Shown here one piece after another: positions 8,201-12,343 of a stretch of 12,343 nt of DNA (its first letter is position 1; every line of letters starts with the position of its first letter). A program made the position numbers and the translations under genes. Source of the stretch: Promethearchaeota archaeon (GTDB lineage Archaea; Asgardarchaeota; Lokiarchaeia; Sigynarchaeales; SOKP01). Below the pieces are notes generated by a model. It had not been told where the DNA came from. It searched no databases and worked only from the letters and a program-made list of their open reading frames with translations. The stretch is taken from NCBI GenBank assembly GCA_019894655.1, contig JAGXNZ010000340.1, forward strand, positions 1-12,343. Reading direction: 5' to 3'.

Positions 8201-8408
8201 AGGATTTACTCTATATCAGGTTCGCTTTAAATATCCTCCTATTGTAAGAAAATCGAGAAAAATTAGGAAGAAAATAAGAAAAGGAAAGAAAACAAAACCT
8301 CTAAAAGATGTTGCATCTCGAGAAGGTTTAATTAAAGACCATATTGAGAGCAATTTTGAGACTATTCGATTAGAAAAAAAAACAGAAAATGGTATAAAAG
8401 AAAAATAA
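5286..8408 (+). CDS. Large single-pass surface protein with jelly-roll-like and Ig-like repeat domains (paralogue B)
   Basis: A 1040-residue tandem paralogue of the preceding gene, collinear over its whole length and roughly half identical by eye in the best blocks. Layout: signal peptide or N-terminal anchor at about 8-29; two beta-sandwich-like domains at about 45-310 and 317-437; five Ig-like repeats at 441-542, 545-643, 646-742, 746-848 and 852-949; transmembrane helix at about 955-977; then FKYPP and a polybasic tail. Three cysteines of the first domain are shared with paralogue A (C132, C199, C283), while the fourth (C267 of A) is absent. Shared first-domain blocks include SGVPN, DWGVFP, IGDxARFYVLIEDL and CEDND. 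Sequons are again abundant. ATG start with a strong Shine-Dalgarno. The two proteins may form a heteromeric surface complex or be antigenic or adhesive alternatives. No enzymatic motif is visible; the family is unrecognised beyond its domain style. Confidence 0.9.
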   Translation: MKSRQFASLGFIGILILSSLVFPLINILTPKITINQPYHNNFIHTSAETIYNQEWLINNDFSTQDAWYYTKGAQGDNSTVDANISSGQANYIILGDSNTIEISGVPNNTWAATPNLDWGVFPDNHGFDDNGCWVNYTWDESDGDETGQTPSIQWKKQINLPFDMTNFRITSASIETKFNASVQATPYGSGGIDVPGDTCSYLDIGDWARFYVLIEDLENEYQPFELARNRTRNLGSDGPPAITNITNTPLDSIDEELLIEYLELVLGINSTSFNFTLGIDLYCEDNDSGYELDIWEELRFNSYNLTFTYEREIKEYSSISWNQKGNKITGGNVQITDANLKFNYKIDQDWPTPLSTFSEIRILINNNPHTETIRLSSANTTWQDAKLGGFDVTNLILKDINITLSLQVFIANTFTLNNNITISIVDVYLNITYIETFPDYGTESQLFLETINKTANRFIKIPLGNTVNITIKYLDNQTGNHISGANVQLSGKVSGQLNENDSLEQYSRIINSTYLGIGIWSLTVTAQKSNYETQIIQFYVEVFERATEFELYVNDTQKSNNDIIQIEANKILNLTAFYRDNITKVHLSGAEATLLGVGNFSEIGPQYNYTLNSNDLSIGFNVLSIFTQLDNYESQNIQIYIEVYDIASELQLLVDDTPTNALETIQLEVNQHINLTIFYRDNVTEQHISGATVTLDWDNFTETGFQYNYSLNTNDLDQGITIVTIEAQFTNYQSKSIQFFIEVVERATQLQLFINGEDKIADPVYELPFGSSLNITVIYSDNQTETHISGGNIQLINDTYSSNFTENLAMNQYTLLLDTTVLKIGVNLFTINAHANNFQVKTLSLRITLNKIATVINTTSGESYFSILPSESISLAIVLTDIDFGGPILNATVTYRWAYGQGTLLDPENDGTYEDELKDIPTGTYTITITASKGDDYSFKTYEITLNVVSITPPDFSMLFIMLAGALVALVVGFTLYQVRFKYPPIVRKSRKIRKKIRKGKKTKPLKDVASREGLIKDHIESNFETIRLEKKTENGIKEK
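6606..8132 (+). repeat. Five tandem Ig-like repeats in paralogue B
   Basis: Protein residues 441-949 hold the same repeat as paralogue A, in the same order. The 646-742 copy is a few residues shorter than the others. The final copy again has YRW and a P-E-N-D-G loop and sits directly against the membrane helix, so the membrane-proximal domain is a conserved special type and not just a decayed repeat. Confidence 0.7.
7473..7573 (+). repeat. 101-base tract nearly identical to 4284-4384 (copy 2)
   Basis: The paralogue B partner of the tract at 4284-4384, at the junction of its Ig-like repeats 3 and 4; 95 of 101 positions agree by hand alignment. It occupies the equivalent place in the protein (around ERATQLQLFIN). 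Confidence 0.8.
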
Positions 8409-8434
8409 AGACTAGTAAAAAATTAGAAAAATAA

Positions 8435-8440
8435 AAGTGA
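8435..8440 (+). promoter_or_regulatory. Shine-Dalgarno-like site that decides the next start
   Basis: AAGTGA includes GTGA, part of the archaeal Shine-Dalgarno core, and ends 5 bases before the ATG at 8446. The GTG inside it (8437) is in frame and could be read as an earlier start, but it has no ribosome site of its own, so I prefer the ATG. Confidence 0.4.
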
Positions 8441-8445
8441 AAAAG

Positions 8446-9573
8446 ATGACAAAAGGGTATATTATTACTAACTGGACAGAAGATCAAGGCCTCGAGGTTC
8501 AATTAAGTTATCCTGAGGATTTAGTCGTAGATCTAGACGATATGATGAGAATTTTTTATGCTCATATTACAGGTGCTGGAGAAGCTGGAAATGTGGTAGT
8601 AAGATTAGAAAAAGCGCATTCAAATGTTTCGAGCTATTTTACGGGAATGGAATCTGAAAATCAATTCATGATTAATTTCATTATGGAATTAGGTGAAGAT
8701 CCCGAAATATTCGGAGAAGCCGTACTTTCAGAAATCAATCAAAATATTCTATTTTACCTTAAAAGTATTAACCAAAATGCAGCCAATAGACTGGATATAA
8801 CAAATGAATTGACAGATTACATAAAAAATTCTCTCACGTACTTAGAGCGTCTAAAAAATTTAACGAAAGAGCAAGTAATGGCACAAATTTATAATAGTGA
8901 AAAAGGAAGAATGATATTAGAAATCTTACAAGAAAAACCGTATACTAAAAAAGAATTACATAACCTATTAGAAGAGAAGATGAAGAAATTTATCCCTAAT
9001 ATTGATATCTTGTTAAGTCATTTTGTTAAAACAGATCTCGTTAGACAGGATTGGATTGAAGGAGATTCAGACATTTCTTTATTTCTACTTTCTGATTTCA
9101 TTTTAATTAGAAGTCCAGTAAACAAATTATTAGAGGATGCAAAAAAAGGGCTCCCAAATCCTTATATAGCCAAAAAATACCTTGAATTAGCTACAAGTTA
9201 TTTCTCCTACTATAAACCTACAGAGGCAGATAATTTAAAAATTGCGTCTCACATGATAAATCCAGATATTTTTGATTATATTATTCTTTTTAGAGAAAGA
9301 GCTTATCCCATAAATAAAGTACCAAGGGGACCAGGACAAACTTTTGATCAAATTAGGAGTTTTTTATCTACCTTAGAAGCTGATCATATTATTAAGATTA
9401 TTAAGGACGAAAGTGATGTCGAATGGATATTTTTATTAACAGATATTACAGCTCATAAATTTTACCCTGAGTATTTAATTGAAAAAGTAAGAAAGGCAGT
9501 ATCGGAAGATATTTTGAAAAAAGAATCAGCTATCAAACAATTAGAACTTCTTGAACAAATATATAAAAAATAA
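8446..9573 (+). CDS. Cytosolic protein with unrecognised N-terminal alpha/beta domain and two winged-helix-like regions
   Basis: About 375 residues from the ATG (378 if the GTG at 8437 is used; numbering here follows the longer form). There is no signal peptide or membrane helix. Residues 5-108 (KGYIITNW, then GLEVQLSYPEDL, an MRIFYAH helix, a strand with NVSSYFTG, and a long helix) look like a compact alpha/beta domain, reminiscent of roadblock or longin folds, but I cannot confirm this. Residues about 150-228 read as one winged helix (GRMILEILQEKPYTKKEL, then SHFVKTDLVRQDW and a wing), and about 265-345 as a second (PDIFDYIILFRE, FLSTLEADHIIKII, then EWIFLLTD). The end is a charged helix. 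It starts 37 bases after paralogue B and is followed 21 bases on by the TrmB-like gene, so it is almost surely co-transcribed. The role may be regulation of the cluster, or structural binding to the polybasic tails; neither is shown. Confidence 0.85.
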   Translation: MTKGYIITNWTEDQGLEVQLSYPEDLVVDLDDMMRIFYAHITGAGEAGNVVVRLEKAHSNVSSYFTGMESENQFMINFIMELGEDPEIFGEAVLSEINQNILFYLKSINQNAANRLDITNELTDYIKNSLTYLERLKNLTKEQVMAQIYNSEKGRMILEILQEKPYTKKELHNLLEEKMKKFIPNIDILLSHFVKTDLVRQDWIEGDSDISLFLLSDFILIRSPVNKLLEDAKKGLPNPYIAKKYLELATSYFSYYKPTEADNLKIASHMINPDIFDYIILFRERAYPINKVPRGPGQTFDQIRSFLSTLEADHIIKIIKDESDVEWIFLLTDITAHKFYPEYLIEKVRKAVSEDILKKESAIKQLELLEQIYKK

Positions 9574-9580
9574 GATTAGT

Positions 9581-9584
9581 GGAG
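9581..9584 (+). promoter_or_regulatory. Shine-Dalgarno site of the TrmB-like gene
   Basis: GGAG lies 10 bases before the ATG at 9595, in the 21-base gap after the previous stop codon. It supports this ATG as the start and translation from a shared mRNA. Confidence 0.55.
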
Positions 9585-9594
9585 TAACATATAA

Positions 9595-11586
9595 ATGACT
9601 GAGGATAGTCACGAATTTAAATCAACTAAGCAAGTTTTGGAATTAATTGGTTTAACTCACGACGAAATTGAAACATATTTTCATCTGACGGGAAGAGGTC
9701 CGGTTATGGCTGGAGAAATCGCGTTGTTAATCAACATTCCAGAGGAAAGAGCAATCGAAATTGCTAAAAATCTTCTCGATAAAGGATTAGTTCGTGAAGT
9801 GCCGGGAACGACACCCTTTTATATTGCTTTGCCTCCCTACACTGCATTATTAAATCAAATTCAAAAATTTAAAAAGATAGTACAACAAATTCAAGAGTCC
9901 ACACCTAAAGCATTGGAATTAAAATTTAAAGAAATTGAGTCACATTCAGCTAAATTAAATAAATTCAACGATTATAGAAACTACATTAATACTATGAAAA
10001 CTAATTTGCCAGCTCAAATTAAAGCGCAATTTAGTAAAGTAGAGGGAGAGCTCGAAAAAGTTAAAAAATTCCAGGAAATAAGAGGATTTATCCTAAATTT
10101 AAGAGAAATCGTACCTAACGAAATTATAAAAGAATTTGATGTGGTTGAAACTCGATTAGAAAAAATAAAATCTGAAATCTCTATCGCTTTTGAAAAACAA
10201 TTTAGAATCGGAGCTTTAAAAAGTATGGCTGAGAAAATAGTTTCAAAAATAATTTCTGAACAGTTCGGTGACCTTACAGATTATTTTAGAGAAAAATTTG
10301 TCAATACCATTCAAAGTACATTGGATCAAGTTACAGACCAATTAGGTTCTATTTCTGATGTTGCGGGTGAGATGAGTATTGATTTAAGTAATTTTCTATC
10401 GGACATTGTTTCTGGATTAGAGGAGACTATGGGAGATTTAGACGGTCGAATAGCAAGTGTTTACGAGGATGTGGATAGAGGAATTGAAGAACTAAAGAGT
10501 TTATTTCAACGAGAAATTTATAAAACTCTTGAAGAAGATATAATGACTAACATATTAACCCAACTAGATCTATCAGAAAAAACGATGACAGAGTTTTGGG
10601 AGCGATCAAAAATAGCATCAATGTTAAGTTTTAAAGATGTGTGGTTTGTAAGAAGTGTAGAGGGGATGAAAGCTCAGATAAACGAATCCCTTACACGTAT
10701 TAAAGCGAAAATCTATATAATTACTCCAAAATTGGAGGAAGTAGACTTAGTAGCTCTTTCAAAAGTGAAAAAATTCGTAAATGTGAGAATCTCTACAAAT
10801 TTTGATACAAACAACCCGAATCATCAGTTAAAATTAGCTGAGATCGTGAAATATCCTAACATTAGTGTCAGGTTATATTCAAGAGAAAATTTATACTCCC
10901 TTAACCGAGATTTTGAGGAAGTTGTAATCTGTGCAGTATCCAAAAATGAATTTGGAGGTACTGAGATTGCTGGAATGGGTTCTATTATAGCCGAACATGT
11001 CAAACTTTTTGCACCGATTTTAGAAGATGTGTGGATTCAAAGTAAGAAAATAAGCGATAGTGATATTATGTATTCAATTGAATCTTCGCAACTAACTGAT
11101 GTAATTAAACAACCAATTCAGCAAACAACGCTTAAATTACCAGAAACGCCTCAGGTGTTCAAGGAACCTGAAATTCCAACCCAACCCATAAAAACTAATG
11201 GAATTAATAACATTTTAAATCCATTAGAGCAAAAACTTGTAGTTCCAAAACAACCCCTAATTCCTCAAACACCTACAATAGAACAGCCAGTTGAAACTCA
11301 TAAAACAAAAGCTAAGCCAGGACCAACAGTAGATATGGAGGGTACTATATCAGAGTTATTCGATGCATTTATAAATAATTTAGATAAAAAAATGAGCACT
11401 GAACTTTCAGACGACTTAGAATACCTACGAACAAGAATAACGGAAGATATTGGATATGCTTCTATATTGAATCCAATGGGTATAACTATTGCTACTCTCA
11501 GATCGGTTCCTAATTTATTGTCTTCAATGGAGATTGAAGATTTTCTTAAAAAAATTAACTTTTGGAGAAAACGGATTAAAGTTTAA
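9595..11586 (+). CDS. TrmB-like wHTH protein with coiled coils, PLD-like domain and Pro-rich linker to a helical tail
   Basis: A 663-residue soluble protein. Residues about 10-90 are a TrmB-type winged helix: VLELIGLTHDEIETYFHLTG, then AGEIALLINIPEERA, LLDKGLVREVPG and FYIALPPYTALL. Residues 104-208 hold three helical repeats with a period of exactly 35. Residues about 215-330 are long amphipathic helices, probably coiled coil. Residues about 346-485 resemble the PLD-like effector domain often joined to TrmB (DVWFVRSVEGMKAQI, KIYIITPKL, VRISTNFD, FEEVVICAVS, EHVKLFAPILEDVW); I see no HxKxxxxD catalytic motif, so it is probably a binding and not a nuclease version. A Pro/Gln-rich linker (about 505-577) joins a final helical domain (578-663). 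Typical TrmB regulators are 250-350 residues, so this one is about twice the usual length. It is the last gene of the cluster. DNA binding is likely from the fold; whether it regulates the surface genes or has a structural role is inference. Confidence 0.88.
   Translation: MTEDSHEFKSTKQVLELIGLTHDEIETYFHLTGRGPVMAGEIALLINIPEERAIEIAKNLLDKGLVREVPGTTPFYIALPPYTALLNQIQKFKKIVQQIQESTPKALELKFKEIESHSAKLNKFNDYRNYINTMKTNLPAQIKAQFSKVEGELEKVKKFQEIRGFILNLREIVPNEIIKEFDVVETRLEKIKSEISIAFEKQFRIGALKSMAEKIVSKIISEQFGDLTDYFREKFVNTIQSTLDQVTDQLGSISDVAGEMSIDLSNFLSDIVSGLEETMGDLDGRIASVYEDVDRGIEELKSLFQREIYKTLEEDIMTNILTQLDLSEKTMTEFWERSKIASMLSFKDVWFVRSVEGMKAQINESLTRIKAKIYIITPKLEEVDLVALSKVKKFVNVRISTNFDTNNPNHQLKLAEIVKYPNISVRLYSRENLYSLNRDFEEVVICAVSKNEFGGTEIAGMGSIIAEHVKLFAPILEDVWIQSKKISDSDIMYSIESSQLTDVIKQPIQQTTLKLPETPQVFKEPEIPTQPIKTNGINNILNPLEQKLVVPKQPLIPQTPTIEQPVETHKTKAKPGPTVDMEGTISELFDAFINNLDKKMSTELSDDLEYLRTRITEDIGYASILNPMGITIATLRSVPNLLSSMEIEDFLKKINFWRKRIKV
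9904..10218 (+). repeat. Three 35-residue helical repeats inside the TrmB-like protein
   Basis: Units begin at P104, P139 and P174, exactly 35 residues (five heptads) apart. Each has a Phe 7 residues after the Pro (F111, F146, F181) and a Glu 4 residues later (E115, E150, E185), followed by a Leu/Lys-rich helix. Units 1 and 2 also share F and R in their second halves (KFNDYRNYI and KFQEIRGFI); the third is degenerate there. They probably form a rod of helical hairpins. Confidence 0.65.
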
Positions 11587-11599
11587 AGTGTATTACTAA

Positions 11600-11634
11600 T
11601 TTTTTCCTTTTTAATAAAAAAAAATTAATTTTTT
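11600..11634. terminator. Bidirectional T-tract terminator between convergent genes
   Basis: The + strand has TTTTTTCCTTTTT (11600-11612), 14 bases past the stop of the TrmB-like gene, which would end the four-gene transcript. The - strand reads nine T's (A-run 11616-11624) directly after the stop codon of the MFS gene. A6-TTAA-T6 (11619-11634) is also a perfect 16-base palindrome that could fold weakly. Oligo-T termination is usual in archaea. Confidence 0.55.
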
Positions 11635-12343
11635 ATATTATTTATGTTTCCATTAACATTGTTTATTTTTTCAGCAACTTCAATAAGAGCGGCTTTATCG
11701 TTATAATTAACTTTTTTCGCTTTCATTCGGCTCCACGTATAAGAAGTTGCAACAACCCCTATTATCGAGCTTAGAAGGAATACAGTTCTAGCCCCTATTG
11801 CATCAGCTAATGGCCCAGAAATTAAAGCGCCAAACGGAGCTATTAGTGATGATATTGAATGATCAATAGAAATTACTCTTCCCATTTTATCGTTTGGAAT
11901 AGTAGTTTGTATAATAGTCATGTAAATTGTGTTACCAATGGGCAATAAGAAGCCTACTACTAAGTTACCAATTCCTAAAAAAAGGAACAAACCCTTTGGT
12001 GCGAATGTATATCCAGATAGCATTCCCGTTATCACAATCAAAGATCCAAAGTAAGTGAAAATTTTACGTTTCCACTCCTTTTTTAAGCTAGTTAGCAACG
12101 CTCCTAACACCATACCTACTTGAAAAAACACCATTACAAAGGCAAAATCTGCAGCTGAGCCCTCGTGAAGAACTTCAACATAATAAGGCAGTAAAACGTT
12201 GAAAGGCATCAGTAAAAAGTTCAGCAACATAGAAAGCAATAGTAATGTTAAAAGACCTGGTATCAACCTTATCGTTTTTATACCCGTCTTGAATTCAAAA
12301 AGAAAAGAATCTTTTTTCTCTTCAATTATCGATCTTTCTACAA
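11625..12343 (-). CDS. MFS transporter, C-terminal half (5' end beyond the window)
   Basis: The frame is open to the right edge, with no stop between the TTG at 12266 and 12343, so the coding region continues outside the window. Residues before that TTG (including ERSIIEEKKDSFLFEFKTGI) are a charged cytoplasmic loop typical of the segment between helices 6 and 7. After it I see six hydrophobic segments, matching helices 7-12 of a 12-helix transporter. The pattern PNDKMGRVISIDHSISS before helix 11 and GPLADAIGARTVF after it resembles the MFS_3 type (EntS- or MefA-like exporters). A full protein would be about 400-430 residues. A short Asn/Lys-rich cytoplasmic tail ends it. The substrate cannot be told. 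It converges on the surface-protein cluster and is probably unrelated to it. Confidence 0.85.
   Translation of the reverse strand, partial: VERSIIEEKKDSFLFEFKTGIKTIRLIPGLLTLLLLSMLLNFLLMPFNVLLPYYVEVLHEGSAADFAFVMVFFQVGMVLGALLTSLKKEWKRKIFTYFGSLIVITGMLSGYTFAPKGLFLFLGIGNLVVGFLLPIGNTIYMTIIQTTIPNDKMGRVISIDHSISSLIAPFGALISGPLADAIGARTVFLLSSIIGVVATSYTWSRMKAKKVNYNDKAALIEVAEKINNVNGNINNIKN

Noticed and set aside
8437..8439. GTG as start of the third cluster gene
   Set aside because: In frame, but it is itself part of the likely Shine-Dalgarno for the ATG at 8446; the difference is only three residues.
12264..12266. TTG as the start of the MFS gene
   Set aside because: The frame stays open to the window edge and the upstream residues match the central loop of an MFS protein, so the gene is cut by the edge and does not start there.

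Overview
The window looks like the chromosome of an AT-rich archaeon, most probably an Asgard (Promethearchaeota) lineage of the Lokiarchaeia kind. The reasons are a Rag/Gtr-type small GTPase with eukaryote-like G motifs, a TrmB-type winged-helix protein with a PLD-like domain, very large glycosylation-site-rich surface proteins, A/T-rich TATA-like promoters and archaeal Shine-Dalgarno sites. The lineage call is inferred from protein style; no rRNA gene or other marker is present. I see no mobile element, tRNA, rRNA or CRISPR array.

Layout: (1) 42-923, + strand, a Rag/Gtr-like GTPase whose C-terminal part is a winged-helix domain and not the roadblock domain normal for this family. (2) 983-1786, + strand, a short-chain dehydrogenase/reductase whose catalytic YxxxK is replaced by SxxxR. 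(3) 1787-2069, an AT-rich gap with a T-tract terminator and a probable promoter. (4) 2070-11586, + strand, a tight four-gene cluster (gaps 3, 37 and 21 bases): two tandem paralogous surface proteins of 1070 and 1040 aa, then a cytosolic protein of about 375 aa with an unrecognised N-terminal alpha/beta domain and two winged-helix-like regions, then a 663-aa TrmB-like wHTH, coiled-coil and PLD-like protein. (5) 11587-11624, a short convergent gap with T-tracts for both strands. (6) 11625 to the right edge, - strand, the C-terminal half of an MFS transporter cut by the window end.

The most interesting part is the four-gene cluster. Each surface protein has an N-terminal membrane segment or signal peptide, two beta-sandwich-like domains, five Ig-like repeats of about 100 residues, one C-terminal transmembrane helix, and a cytoplasmic tail starting with a conserved FKYPP motif followed by a polybasic stretch. 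The last two genes encode soluble proteins with winged helices. The arrangement suggests an envelope module in which two surface proteins share cytosolic partners or are controlled by them. That function is inference; no member could be assigned a biochemical role from sequence alone. Repeats within and between the two surface genes, including a 101-base tract about 94% identical, show duplication and probable gene conversion.
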